This document shows positions 51,215 to 60,789 of a DNA stretch of 64,000 nucleotides, piece after piece. The translations under genes and the position numbers were made by a program. Position 1 is the first letter of the stretch. The number at the start of each line of letters is the position of its first letter. The stretch is from an uncultured Eubacterium sp. (GTDB lineage Bacteria; Bacillota; Clostridia; Oscillospirales; Acutalibacteraceae): positions 62,001 to 126,000 of the forward strand of contig CAKTGF010000005.1 in the NCBI GenBank assembly GCA_934561395.1, in the 5' to 3' direction. Below the pieces are notes generated by a model. The model was not told the DNA's origin. It saw only the letters and a list, made by a program, of their open reading frames with translations, and searched no databases.

Positions 51215-54200
51215 ATGAAAAAAGGATTGTTAAGAAAGGGCATAAGCGTGTTGCTGACGGTGTTAATGGCAACAAGCGGAATTGTGCCCGCAATGTCGGC
51301 GTTTGCGGGCGACGGCGTTGAGGGTTATTGCGACCTTCAAATATTTTATAAGGACACACAAACCATGGTCCCAACCTATGGGGACGACGGTGAAACCGAA
51401 TATATAGAGTACATGTATGAGGGCGACGAGCTTAACCTGGAGTACAAGCTTATTGACAGCGTATTTCCCGACAACGGCTACGTTAAATGGTACAGCGAAA
51501 ACCCTGTGCTGGTTGATGTAACAAGCGCAGGCGTTATCAAGGCATTTGACTCATCAAAGGGCGCCGTTATCCACAGTTGGATTGATAACGAGGTTAAAAC
51601 CATACCCCTTATAGGTAAGCCCATGGGGGCAATTCTTGAAAAAGCTCTGTTCAACGAACATGTTGACCTTGATTCTATGGACACAGAGGAAATCGTTGAC
51701 CTGGTAATCGCCGCATTCGGCTCAGATTCAATCATTGCAGACAAGATTGAGGCATACAAGGGTCAGCTTATCGACTCGCTTAGGGAATATCTTGACAAGG
51801 TAAACACCGGCATACACTGCGTTTTGTATGATAAGGACGGCAATCAGGTTACCGAGGATGTAATGCACGTTACCGTTAAAAAGTGCGAGGAATGGTATTC
51901 TAATTTTCTGCCCAACGGAACACATATTACAAACAAATCACAAATCGAAACCACCCAAGCAGTAGGCAACACCGTTCAGCTTTACGCTATCACAACACCA
52001 CAGCGTCTTGGCTTCGGCACAGTGTATTCGGTTAAATCATCATCTATCTTTACCGACGGTAAGGTTGTTGCAACCGTAACCGACGACGGCTTGGTAACCT
52101 TTAAAAACACCGGCAAGGTTACTATTCTTGTTTCCCCCAACTCAGAGCAGGTAATTGAATCAATTTTGAAATTTGTCAACTACTTTTACGAGTTGAAGAA
52201 CACAGGCACCATTGACACCGACCAAATCGCCGATATTCTCATTAAATACATGGGCGTTGACATCAACAGAACGGTGCTTGCCGCTTTGCTTGACGCTGCA
52301 TTTGCCATTAAGGACATTGTCGGCGACGCTGCCGACCCTGTTCAGCTGACTGCAACCGCAATTAAAATTATAGCAAACATTATTCTCCAAATGGCATATA
52401 ATGACTCCATAACCTTTGAAGTTGTTGACTCGAAGCCAATAACAAACTTTGACATCGAGGGTGCTACCTCCGTTAAAGAGGGTGCACAAATGCAAATGGA
52501 AATTACAAATGTTCAGCCGGCAGAGGGCGACCGTTCTGACATTACTTGGTCATCAAGCGACCCCACAATTGCCAGCGTTGACCCGGAAACAGGCATTATC
52601 ACAGGCCTTGATGCAGGCGGCTCGCTGGGTAACCTTTCAAGCCAAACCTGCACAATTACCGCCACATCTGCGGCAAACAAGGTAAGCAAATCGGTTACTA
52701 TTACAGTAACCGGTAAAACCGGTAAATACATATCCGGGGCGGATATTAACGGCCCCGACCAGGTAGAAATTGACAGCGAATGTGATTACGGCTACACCGT
52801 ATATCCCCAGCGTGTGGCGGATGCGTCAAACCTTTACATATATTGGGGCGTAGTGACGGATACCGATGAGGAAGGCAACCCTGTTTACACCTGGGCAACG
52901 GACGACACGCCGGCAACGGACGGAATAGGGCAGATAGACAAAAACGGTCACTACAAATCCATAGGCGGAGGCAAATCCACAATTGCCATGAAGGCCGTAA
53001 CAGGCTATTATCTGTCAAACGGCGATTTTTACGAAATTTCAAGCCACACAACCACCAAGGAGGTTGCAACGGGTATTCCCGTTGACAGCATTCAAATCAG
53101 CGCTGTGGGTGCAACCTCAAACGGCTCCCTTAACAGGGACAATACCGTTACCATTAACGGCACCGACTATGAATATGTAACAATTCACAAAAGCATTATG
53201 GAGGGCTACGCAGGCAACGGCGCAAAGCTCAGCGCAAGCGTATATCCTGCCAACGCTTCCGACCAAAACCTGACTTGGGTTGTTGACAACAGCTACTATA
53301 ACATTAAGGACCTTTCTGATGATACACATTCATTAAGCGTTACTCAAAAGGCAGGCCACGAGGTGGCAGACACCTTTAATGTTTACGCCGTATCTGCCGA
53401 CGGAAAGGTAAAATCAAATGTTATTACCGTTTGCGTTACAAGGAACTACGCTAACGCAAATACCATACCAAACCAAAATATTGAGGTAATCAGGGGTCAA
53501 TCGGTTGATGTTGAGCACTCTGTAAGCTTTGACGGCTCAACAACCGGCACGGCCTACGCCTGCTACAAGGCAAACTGGTACTCCTCCGACGAAAGCATTT
53601 TCAGCGTTGAAACCAAAGCCAACGACAACCGTGACGGCAGGGTAACCGGCAACGATGTTGGTGTTGCAACCCTTTACTGCGTATCCGCAGACGGCGGAAT
53701 TGTTGCAACGGCAACGGTTACAGTTAAGCCGGACAAAACATATTTGAGAGAGATTGTTGATTTGTGCGATAACGCAAACATTGAGCGTACTGCAGAGAAC
53801 AAAAAGCAATATCAGCAATATATGAAGCGCCTTGACTTGGCTTACGCAGTGCTTTACGACCAGGATATGGCATCACAAACCACCTGCGACACTTATGCAG
53901 ACAATTTGTTGCTTGCATTTTATAAGTTAGGCGGCTTTGTAGGCATTAACAGCGTTACCGTTTACGGCACAAACAAAACAGAGCTCAGCAGCAAATATGT
54001 TACCGTAAAGGTTGGCACAACCACAAACTACACAAAGTGCAGCTACGACTTTGACTATGCCGTTAATCCGAAATCGGCAATGTACAGCAAGGTTCAGTGG
54101 ACATCGTCTAACAGCACAATTTCCGTTGACAAAAACGGCAAGTGCACCCCAACATCAAACGACCCTTGCAGTGCGGTTATTACCTGCACGGTTACAGACC

Positions 54201-57200
54201 ACATGGGCAACAGCGCCAGCGATTCCGTTGTGATTGCCTTTGCAAGAACCGTTGCAACAGGCTTAACCCTCAGTGAAACTTCCTTGGTCGGCTGTAAGGT
54301 TGGCGAAACCCAAACACTTACCGCCACCGTTGCACCCACAAATCTTTTGGGCAACTCAACGGCATCCTGCAAGGATGTTATTTGGTCAACCAGCGACGAA
54401 AGCGTTGCCACGGTTGACAGCAACGGCGTTGTAACCTTTGTTTACGGCGGCGACTGCGAAATCACCTGCACCACCATGGACGGCGGCTACACCGCAGTTT
54501 GCCAAGTAAATGTTGTAACCAACTATGACCCGTTACAGTTGCTCATTAAGCAATACAACGACCTGGGCCTAAATCCAGACAGCTTTTATCCCGACACTTG
54601 GGAAACCTATACCGCTGCAATGGACAAGGCAAGTGCCATGATTGAAAAGGGTGGCTATTCACAAAAAGAGGTTGACGCAATGTGTGCTGAGCTTGAAGAA
54701 GCATACAACGGTCTTAAGAAATATTACTACATTCAAAGCATTGAGCTTTACCTTGACGGCGAGCCAACATCAGAGTTCTATCAATACGATTTGAGCCTGC
54801 TTAAAGAGGGTGTCAGCTACAAAAACGCAGCTCTTGACTTGAATGTAAGGCTTTATCCCAACAACGCATCATACCAAAAGGTTGAATGGAAATCCTCCAC
54901 CAGCGATATTTCCGTTACATCTGACGGTCTTTGCTCGCCTACGGTTAACTCCAGTTGCTACGGCATGATAACATGCACCGTTACCGACCATTTCGGAAAT
55001 GCCTTTACCGACAGCGTTTGGGTTTCATTCTCATACTACCCGGTAACAGAGCTTGAATTAAGCGACACAAACATTAACGGCGCAATAGGCGACACCTATC
55101 AGCTTTCCTGCACGGTTAAGCCCACAGGCTCGTCACTTACTCATATCGGCTCCGCATCAATTAAGGATTACTATTGGGAGTCTGACGATGAAAGCATTGC
55201 AACAGTTGACCAAAACGGCTTGGTTACCTTTATAAGCGCAGGCTCAACAACAATAAGGGCCGTATCATACGACGGTGGTATTACCGGCGAATGTAAGGTT
55301 TCCACCGAGGGCGACAGGTCCGCACTTAAGGCAGCCCTTGAAACCTACGAAAATGTTGACATTACCCAATATGATTACGACTACGGCGTAGCCTTCCAAA
55401 AAGCATATAAGCAAGCACAGGAGGCATTAACCGATTTAAGCCTTAATCAAGCAAGCATTGACGCTGCAGCGGATAACCTTGCAGCCGCAGGCGAGGCAAT
55501 GCTCAACCATCCTTACATTAAGGTTGACAGTGTAGCCCTTAACTACACCACCTACAAGCGACCGCTGGTGGGCAGCACGGTAACACAGGTTGCCGGCGGC
55601 TCAATCGGCTCAAACGACGCTTTGGCAATCAACCTTTCAAGCAATTATTCAAACTACAACAGCTACAATGATGTTAAAATCACTGCTGCTACCGAGCCAG
55701 CCGACGCAATGTATAAGGTAGTAACCTGGAATGTTGATGAGGCTACAAATATGAACTCCTCCGTCAGCGACAAAACCATTACCTTAACGCCTGCCAAAAA
55801 CAACAACGGCGGCTTTGCAAAGCTTACGGTTAACATTGTTGACCACTTTGACAGAACCTACACCAGAACAATTTATGTTGTAATGGCAGATAAAATCAGC
55901 GGCGCTATCGGCTTGACCGAAACCAGCCTTGATATGCTTGCAACAGACGCACCTCATCAGCTGGTTTACTACACCTCAGGCAGCTCTGAATTCCCAACAG
56001 TTCTTTGGAGTAGCAGCGACGAAAGCGTTGCAACAGTTGATGAAAACGGTAATGTAACCCCCGTTGACAAGGGCACCGCAACAATTACCGCAAAAACCGT
56101 TGACGGCGGCTACACCGCAACCGCAACAGTTACGGTAACCACCGATTTCAGCACCCTTGCAGGCAAGGTTACCGAATATCAAACTCTTATCAACAACTCA
56201 GTTGACAAAAAGATTTATACCCAAGCGTCACTTACAGCACTTTCCTCGGCAGTCAGCGAGGCAAAGGAAATGGTTGACAGCGGCAAGGCCACACAGGCAC
56301 AGGTTAACCAAATGCTTGAAAAGGTTAACACCGCTTATGACAACCTGGTTCTTTATCAGGCTGCAAACGGAGTAAAGATAGGCTTTGAGGAAAATCAGTA
56401 TGTAACCTCTCCCAACGAGGGATATATCAGATTTACAAACCAAACCCTTAACGGAAAGCAAATTCAGCTTACCGCAGACATTCTCCCAAGCAACGACGCA
56501 ATTTACAATTCCGTAACCTGGTCATCATCAAACAGCAATGTTTCGGTTGACCAATTCGGCCTTGTAACCAACAAAACCTCGCCGGCCAAGTATTCGGTTA
56601 TTACCTGCACCGTTGAGGATGAAAACGGAAACACATATTCATCAAGCGTTACGGTATCCTTTGTAAGATACGGCGTTACCGCAGTAACCTTTGATGACGA
56701 AATGATTTACGGCGCTCCACGGGAGAGCAAAAAGCTTAAGCCGAACCTTAACCAATCAAGCACAACAATTGCAACATCAAAGATTGACGATTGCACCTAC
56801 GAATCATCACAACCTGATATTGCATCTGTTGACGAAAGCGGCAATGTAACCTTCCTTACCCAGGGCACAGCGGTTATTACCGTTACATCAAGGGACGGCG
56901 GATATGTCGGCACAATAAACGCTTACACCACCTGGGATACCACGGCTCTTCAGGCGGCAATTGCACAGGGCGAGAGCATAACCTACACCGATTATGCTTA
57001 CACCCAGGGCACAGCGTTTAAAACCGCACTGGAAAATGCAAAAACCGTTTATGCAAACATTTATGCAACCCAGCCAGAGATTGACGAGGCTTGCTACAAC
57101 CTGCGAACCGCAATAACAAACCTTGAGGGCAATGAATTTGTTAAACCCGAGGCAACAATCACCATTAACGGCAAGGCTGTTGAGAACAACGCATCATACG

Positions 57201-57763
57201 CTGTTGACGAAAACGGCCAATGCGTGGCGGAGGTTGCACTTAACGAGGGCGCAATGGTTAAATCCATGAGCTGGACAACTGAAAACGCAACCAATGTTAC
57301 CGCAGAAAACGGCAGCGACAACAAACTTGTCCTTACCAAGGCTGACGGCAACGGAACGGTTACAATTAAGCTTACGGTTGTTGATGATTACGACAGAGAA
57401 ACAACCTACACCTACACAATTAAGCTGGTTTCAGCGATAGTTAACATTACATCCCTTAACATTACCGTAAACGGCACAGAAACCACCGATACCGCTTATG
57501 CGGAAACAGGCTTGGGCAGCTACACCAAATTCAACGGTATTCAGCTTGGCTATGTAGCTTATCCTGAAAACGCTACCGAGGCCACCTCCGTTTCGTGGAC
57601 ATCATCGGCATCAAACTATGTGGCTGTCAGCAGCAACGGCAATATAACATTAACCGCAGCAGGCAAGATTAAGTCAACAAACACATCAACAATTACCTGC
57701 ACGGTAACAAATGCCGACGGCACAAAGGTTTCAAAATCAATCACCATTACCATAGCAAGATAG
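51215..57763 (+). CDS. Giant secreted protein with repeated Ig-like (Big_2) and FIVAR-like modules
   Basis: A 2182-residue exported protein. Signal peptide about 1-31 (cut near AFA-GD). A unique N-terminal part (32-400) is followed by Ig-like domains with the group 2 pattern (TWSSSDPTIASVDPETGIITG, SVTITV) at about 404-500 and then many more. Five helical FIVAR-like segments of about 65-70 residues begin near 843, 1104, 1368, 1647 and 1908, so a unit of about 265 residues repeats: helical segment plus two Ig-like domains. No sorting motif, membrane anchor, SLH or choline-binding repeat is seen at the C-terminus (ends SITITIAR). GGAGG precedes the ATG. The role, adhesion or glycan binding, is inferred. 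Confidence 0.85.
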   Translation: MKKGLLRKGISVLLTVLMATSGIVPAMSAFAGDGVEGYCDLQIFYKDTQTMVPTYGDDGETEYIEYMYEGDELNLEYKLIDSVFPDNGYVKWYSENPVLVDVTSAGVIKAFDSSKGAVIHSWIDNEVKTIPLIGKPMGAILEKALFNEHVDLDSMDTEEIVDLVIAAFGSDSIIADKIEAYKGQLIDSLREYLDKVNTGIHCVLYDKDGNQVTEDVMHVTVKKCEEWYSNFLPNGTHITNKSQIETTQAVGNTVQLYAITTPQRLGFGTVYSVKSSSIFTDGKVVATVTDDGLVTFKNTGKVTILVSPNSEQVIESILKFVNYFYELKNTGTIDTDQIADILIKYMGVDINRTVLAALLDAAFAIKDIVGDAADPVQLTATAIKIIANIILQMAYNDSITFEVVDSKPITNFDIEGATSVKEGAQMQMEITNVQPAEGDRSDITWSSSDPTIASVDPETGIITGLDAGGSLGNLSSQTCTITATSAANKVSKSVTITVTGKTGKYISGADINGPDQVEIDSECDYGYTVYPQRVADASNLYIYWGVVTDTDEEGNPVYTWATDDTPATDGIGQIDKNGHYKSIGGGKSTIAMKAVTGYYLSNGDFYEISSHTTTKEVATGIPVDSIQISAVGATSNGSLNRDNTVTINGTDYEYVTIHKSIMEGYAGNGAKLSASVYPANASDQNLTWVVDNSYYNIKDLSDDTHSLSVTQKAGHEVADTFNVYAVSADGKVKSNVITVCVTRNYANANTIPNQNIEVIRGQSVDVEHSVSFDGSTTGTAYACYKANWYSSDESIFSVETKANDNRDGRVTGNDVGVATLYCVSADGGIVATATVTVKPDKTYLREIVDLCDNANIERTAENKKQYQQYMKRLDLAYAVLYDQDMASQTTCDTYADNLLLAFYKLGGFVGINSVTVYGTNKTELSSKYVTVKVGTTTNYTKCSYDFDYAVNPKSAMYSKVQWTSSNSTISVDKNGKCTPTSNDPCSAVITCTVTDHMGNSASDSVVIAFARTVATGLTLSETSLVGCKVGETQTLTATVAPTNLLGNSTASCKDVIWSTSDESVATVDSNGVVTFVYGGDCEITCTTMDGGYTAVCQVNVVTNYDPLQLLIKQYNDLGLNPDSFYPDTWETYTAAMDKASAMIEKGGYSQKEVDAMCAELEEAYNGLKKYYYIQSIELYLDGEPTSEFYQYDLSLLKEGVSYKNAALDLNVRLYPNNASYQKVEWKSSTSDISVTSDGLCSPTVNSSCYGMITCTVTDHFGNAFTDSVWVSFSYYPVTELELSDTNINGAIGDTYQLSCTVKPTGSSLTHIGSASIKDYYWESDDESIATVDQNGLVTFISAGSTTIRAVSYDGGITGECKVSTEGDRSALKAALETYENVDITQYDYDYGVAFQKAYKQAQEALTDLSLNQASIDAAADNLAAAGEAMLNHPYIKVDSVALNYTTYKRPLVGSTVTQVAGGSIGSNDALAINLSSNYSNYNSYNDVKITAATEPADAMYKVVTWNVDEATNMNSSVSDKTITLTPAKNNNGGFAKLTVNIVDHFDRTYTRTIYVVMADKISGAIGLTETSLDMLATDAPHQLVYYTSGSSEFPTVLWSSSDESVATVDENGNVTPVDKGTATITAKTVDGGYTATATVTVTTDFSTLAGKVTEYQTLINNSVDKKIYTQASLTALSSAVSEAKEMVDSGKATQAQVNQMLEKVNTAYDNLVLYQAANGVKIGFEENQYVTSPNEGYIRFTNQTLNGKQIQLTADILPSNDAIYNSVTWSSSNSNVSVDQFGLVTNKTSPAKYSVITCTVEDENGNTYSSSVTVSFVRYGVTAVTFDDEMIYGAPRESKKLKPNLNQSSTTIATSKIDDCTYESSQPDIASVDESGNVTFLTQGTAVITVTSRDGGYVGTINAYTTWDTTALQAAIAQGESITYTDYAYTQGTAFKTALENAKTVYANIYATQPEIDEACYNLRTAITNLEGNEFVKPEATITINGKAVENNASYAVDENGQCVAEVALNEGAMVKSMSWTTENATNVTAENGSDNKLVLTKADGNGTVTIKLTVVDDYDRETTYTYTIKLVSAIVNITSLNITVNGTETTDTAYAETGLGSYTKFNGIQLGYVAYPENATEATSVSWTSSASNYVAVSSNGNITLTAAGKIKSTNTSTITCTVTNADGTKVSKSITITIAR

Positions 57764-57776
57764 GAGAAAATTAAAA

Positions 57777-59144
57777 ATGAAATTAAAAAAGCGTATTTCA
57801 CTGCTCCTTGCCGTGGTTTTATCACTTACAGCACTGCCTGCAGGGCTTTCCGTGCAGGCAGCGGACGCTGTGGCTATCAATTCCGATAATTTTACCGACC
57901 GCAATTTCAGGAGCGTGGTTTCCGAATGGTATGACGAGGACGGCGACGGCTACCTTTCAGCCAACGAGGTTGCAAATGTAACCCTTATTTCCGTTTCAGG
58001 CATGCTGATGGACACCTGCGGCGACGACGCCCAAATCACAGATTTAAAGGGTATTGAATATTTTACCGATTGTAAAAGGCTTCGCTGCGGCGGTATCGGC
58101 TTAACAAAGCTTGATGTAAGCAAAATGCCCCAGCTTGTGGAGCTTACCTGCGCAGGCAACGAGCTTACAAGCCTTAACACAACCGCAAACACCAAGCTTG
58201 AATGGCTGAACTGCTCAAGTAACTCACTGGGATACATTGATGTGAGCAAAAACACAGCTCTTACAAAGCTTGACTGCTATGTTAACAGCCTTACACAACT
58301 TGATTTAATTCCCCTTACCGGCCTTAACACCTTAAGATGCCACCATAACGAATTGGCAAGCCTTGATGTAAGCACCTGCACACAGCTTAAAACCCTTAAT
58401 TGCAGTAACAACCACCTTAAGGACCTTGATTTGTCAGCCAACATACAATTAACCGAGGTTACCAATTCATACATCGGTAACCAAGTGGTTTCATCGGTTG
58501 CACAAATCAAAAACGGCAGCGTTATTGTTCCGTTGACCCTTAAGAGCGCATCAAACATTGTTTCCACCTCCCTTGACAAAACAGAAATTGTTGACGAGGT
58601 TGAAACCATAGTATCGGGCTATGTAGGCACAAAATTTGTCGCCGATTCAATCGACAGCATTGCAGACGGCGTTGATTACACCTACAGCACAGGCCTTGAA
58701 AACGCCGAAAATATGAGCGTGCACGTTAATGTTACCCGTGATTTTCATCAGGTTAAATACTACACCAACAGCGAAATGCAAACCTTAATCGCAACCGAAA
58801 TTGTAAATAACGGCGAGGCAGGAACACCGCCTGAAATTACGGATGTTCCGCAATGCAAGGCGTTCAGCGGTTGGAGCGAGGATTTAAGCAGCGTTACAGA
58901 GGATATGAATGTTTACGCTGTTTGGACCGACAACCACGACATTAAAATAATCAGTTTTAAAAACAATGTTTTGGAAATTAACTGCTCAAAATGCGGCAAT
59001 GTTGGGGAAACCCACAATTTCAGCGACATGGCAGACAAACGCACCGGCGAAAACGGCTATGTTGCCTTGGCGGATGTTAATGCAGACGGCATTATTAACG
59101 GCAAGGATTTTGCAATGCTTTTAAGAGCATACAAAAACGCATAA
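57777..59144 (+). CDS. Secreted leucine-rich-repeat protein with half-dockerin-like C-terminus
   Basis: A 455-residue exported protein. Signal peptide about 1-29. The mature start has an EF-hand-like DEDGDGYLSANE (about 47-58). Then come about six 21-23-residue LRRs with a cysteine pattern (L.CAGNELTSLNTTAN.KLEWLNCSSN, L.CYVNSLTQLD). A beta-rich region follows, with a B-repeat-like segment (VKYYTNSEMQTLI...PQCKAFSGWSEDLSSVTEDMNVYAVWT). The C-terminus reads DVNADGIINGKDFAMLLRAYKNA, one calcium loop plus helix of a type I dockerin. A full dockerin needs two. It begins 14 bases after the giant gene and uses AGGAG, so the two are co-transcribed. Confidence 0.8.
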   Translation: MKLKKRISLLLAVVLSLTALPAGLSVQAADAVAINSDNFTDRNFRSVVSEWYDEDGDGYLSANEVANVTLISVSGMLMDTCGDDAQITDLKGIEYFTDCKRLRCGGIGLTKLDVSKMPQLVELTCAGNELTSLNTTANTKLEWLNCSSNSLGYIDVSKNTALTKLDCYVNSLTQLDLIPLTGLNTLRCHHNELASLDVSTCTQLKTLNCSNNHLKDLDLSANIQLTEVTNSYIGNQVVSSVAQIKNGSVIVPLTLKSASNIVSTSLDKTEIVDEVETIVSGYVGTKFVADSIDSIADGVDYTYSTGLENAENMSVHVNVTRDFHQVKYYTNSEMQTLIATEIVNNGEAGTPPEITDVPQCKAFSGWSEDLSSVTEDMNVYAVWTDNHDIKIISFKNNVLEINCSKCGNVGETHNFSDMADKRTGENGYVALADVNADGIINGKDFAMLLRAYKNA

Positions 59145-59162
59145 AAGTTAACACACAAATTA

Positions 59163-59200
59163 ACACCCTTCGTTGTTATTGAAACAATGAAGGGTGTTGT
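59163..59200 (+). terminator. Terminator-like hairpin after the LRR gene
   Basis: Stem of 9 plus 5 pairs around one mismatch (59163-59177 with 59183-59197). The T tract after it is weak (TGTTGT), so termination may be partial. Confidence 0.6.
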
Positions 59201-59204
59201 AGCG

Positions 59205-59559
59205 TGTCGAAAAAGTCTTTTCGGCACGCTGTGAGGCTGTTGAGAAAGGTTCTGAATTTCGTTTTCTTGCGAACTTTACTGTACCTCGTCAAAACACATT
59301 TCGTATAGAACAAAACAGAGTTTTGTAACTATACTTCATATGTTTTTTCTCTTTCCAAAAAATCTATTGATTTTTTGGAAGCTTTATATGTGCTTGTGAG
59401 CAAAAAACGAAAAACGCCAAAATCGCCGCAAACTCGATGTTTGCGGCGATTTTCTTTGAATTATGTTGTTATAAAGTTTTGTTTCAGTATAAGATTGCCT
59501 ATCCATATCCTTAATGTTTTAAGAAACAACTTTGGCGTGTTTCAGTGCCTTTATCGACA
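59205..59559. repeat. Inverted-repeat-rich, MITE-like intergenic element
   Basis: No gene is credible here. The ends form an imperfect 13-base terminal inverted repeat: TGTCGAAAAAGTC at 59205-59217 and, on the minus strand, TGTCGATAAAGGC at 59559-59547 (11 of 13 match). Inside are further dyads: AGCGTGTCGAAAA/TTTTCGGCACGCT at the left end, CCAAAAAATC/GATTTTTTGG near 59360, and a perfect 13-bp stem around AAATCGCCGCAAA/TTTGCGGCGATTT near 59424-59456. No transposase is encoded. A 100-codon plus-strand frame at 59375 crosses into the S1 gene and has no ribosome site or family match. Confidence 0.5.
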
Positions 59560-59561
59560 GT

Positions 59562-60470
59562 CTAAAACACCGTGCAAATTTGCTTTTGTGATTCTGCCGG
59601 GGAATACTGCCATTTTGAAAGGTGGTCATCCTTTACAAAATATTCAAGCTCCTCCGGGGCGGCGGTTTCGTTAAAGCTGTCAACCACAATCAGCTTGATT
59701 TTCATTTTTTCGGGTATTATCGATTTAATAAACACCGACACCCGTTGCCCCACCTGCACGCCGTCGCACAGTTCGGCAAGGCCTGCAAGGTTTGGGGCAA
59801 GCTCTACAAAAATACCGTAGCTTTCAACGCTGCGAACAATGCCCGTTACCGTTTCGCCAACCGAAAAGCGGCAGGCGTTTTCCTCCCAGGTGCCCAAAAG
59901 CTCCTTTAGGGTAAATGTAAGCTTTGTTTCCTCGCGCTTTTTAAGGGCAACCCTTATCATTTGCCCGTCGCTCAGGCGCTGACTTGGGTGGCTTATTCTT
60001 GATACCGAAAGCATATCAATGGGTATCAACGAATTTATGCCTGCACCTATGTCGATAAATGCGCCGAAGCTTTCCAGACGGGTTACTCTTGCGTCAATAA
60101 TATCTCCCTGGTTTAGTTTATTTATAAAATCCTTAAAGCAATCAAGCTGAACGCTGCGCCTTGACAAAATAACCACAGGCTGATTGTATTCATCCTTATG
60201 TATTCCCATAACCCTAAAGCAAACCCTTTTATTTACCTTTGAAATAAGGGCAATATCCCTTACCGTGCCCTCAATAATACCCACTGCACCCTCGTTATAT
60301 GGGATAATCCCCGAAATGCCCCCAAGGTCAATATGCAAATTATGCTCCCTGTCGCACAAAACAACCCTGCCCTCTAAAACTGCTTTGCTTTGCATGGCAT
60401 TTTTTACATCATCCATAGTGTTCAGCTTTTTATTCAGTTCTTGGCATACACCCTCGGGGTAATACTTCAT
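59562..60470 (-). CDS. S1 RNA-binding domain protein
   Basis: A 302-residue cytoplasmic protein with S1-type OB folds: a degenerate first one (about 30-110), a clear second (GDIIDARVTRLESFGAFIDIGAGINSLIPIDMLSVSRI, about 121-160 onwards) and a third (GETVTGIVRSVESYGIFVELAPNLAGLAEL, about 200-265). It resembles short RpsA-like proteins of Clostridia that bind mRNA or ribosomes; it lacks the full six repeats of E. coli S1. The C-terminal WQYSPAESQKQICTVF tail looks native, so the adjacent repeat element did not obviously truncate it. GAGG precedes the ATG. Confidence 0.85.
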   Translation of the reverse strand: MKYYPEGVCQELNKKLNTMDDVKNAMQSKAVLEGRVVLCDREHNLHIDLGGISGIIPYNEGAVGIIEGTVRDIALISKVNKRVCFRVMGIHKDEYNQPVVILSRRSVQLDCFKDFINKLNQGDIIDARVTRLESFGAFIDIGAGINSLIPIDMLSVSRISHPSQRLSDGQMIRVALKKREETKLTFTLKELLGTWEENACRFSVGETVTGIVRSVESYGIFVELAPNLAGLAELCDGVQVGQRVSVFIKSIIPEKMKIKLIVVDSFNETAAPEELEYFVKDDHLSKWQYSPAESQKQICTVF

Positions 60471-60541
60471 TCTCTCAATCCTCTTTTATATTTCGTTAAT
60501 TGATATGTAATTAATTATATGATATATAAGCCTTAATTATG

Positions 60542-60570
60542 TTGATAAAAGCCATACAAAGTGATATAAT
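60542..60570 (+). promoter_or_regulatory. Promoter of the DUF951-murI-prfA operon
   Basis: TTGATA, 17-base spacer, TATAAT, about 33 bases before the first start codon. Confidence 0.8.
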
Positions 60571-60603
60571 AGTGTGGTTAGGAACAAGTAATGAGAGGTT
60601 ATT

Positions 60604-60789
60604 ATGAATGTAAATGTAGGCGATATTTTAACAATGAAAAAGCCCCATCCCTGCGGGTGCAGGCAGTTTGAGGTTTTACGCATAGGTGCGGACTTTAAAA
60701 TCAGGTGCACAGGCTGCGGCCGTGAGGTTATGGTTGCCCGCTCCAAAATAGAAAAAAATATCAAGGCAGTTAAAAATGAAAAAGAATAA
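60604..60789 (+). CDS. DUF951 family protein
   Basis: A small 61-residue protein of the conserved Firmicute family DUF951 (PF06107). It shows VGDILTMKKPHPCG, FEVLRIGADFKIRCTGCGREVMVARSK. Three or four cysteines could bind zinc. The function is unknown; members often sit next to translation or replication genes. GAGAGG precedes the ATG, and it overlaps murI by 14 bases. Confidence 0.88.
   Translation: MNVNVGDILTMKKPHPCGCRQFEVLRIGADFKIRCTGCGREVMVARSKIEKNIKAVKNEKE

Noticed and set aside
51215..57763. Repeats that could suggest a CRISPR array or satellite DNA
   Set aside because: The repetition is at the protein level (about 265 residues per unit) with diverged DNA and no spacer structure.
59375..59674. 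Plus-strand frame of 99 codons
   Set aside because: It crosses a repeat-like element and the 3' end of the S1 gene, has no ribosome site and an implausible composition.
59562..60470. Truncation of the S1 gene by the adjacent repeat element
   Set aside because: The C-terminal tail looks native and the stop codon lies outside the element's terminal repeat.
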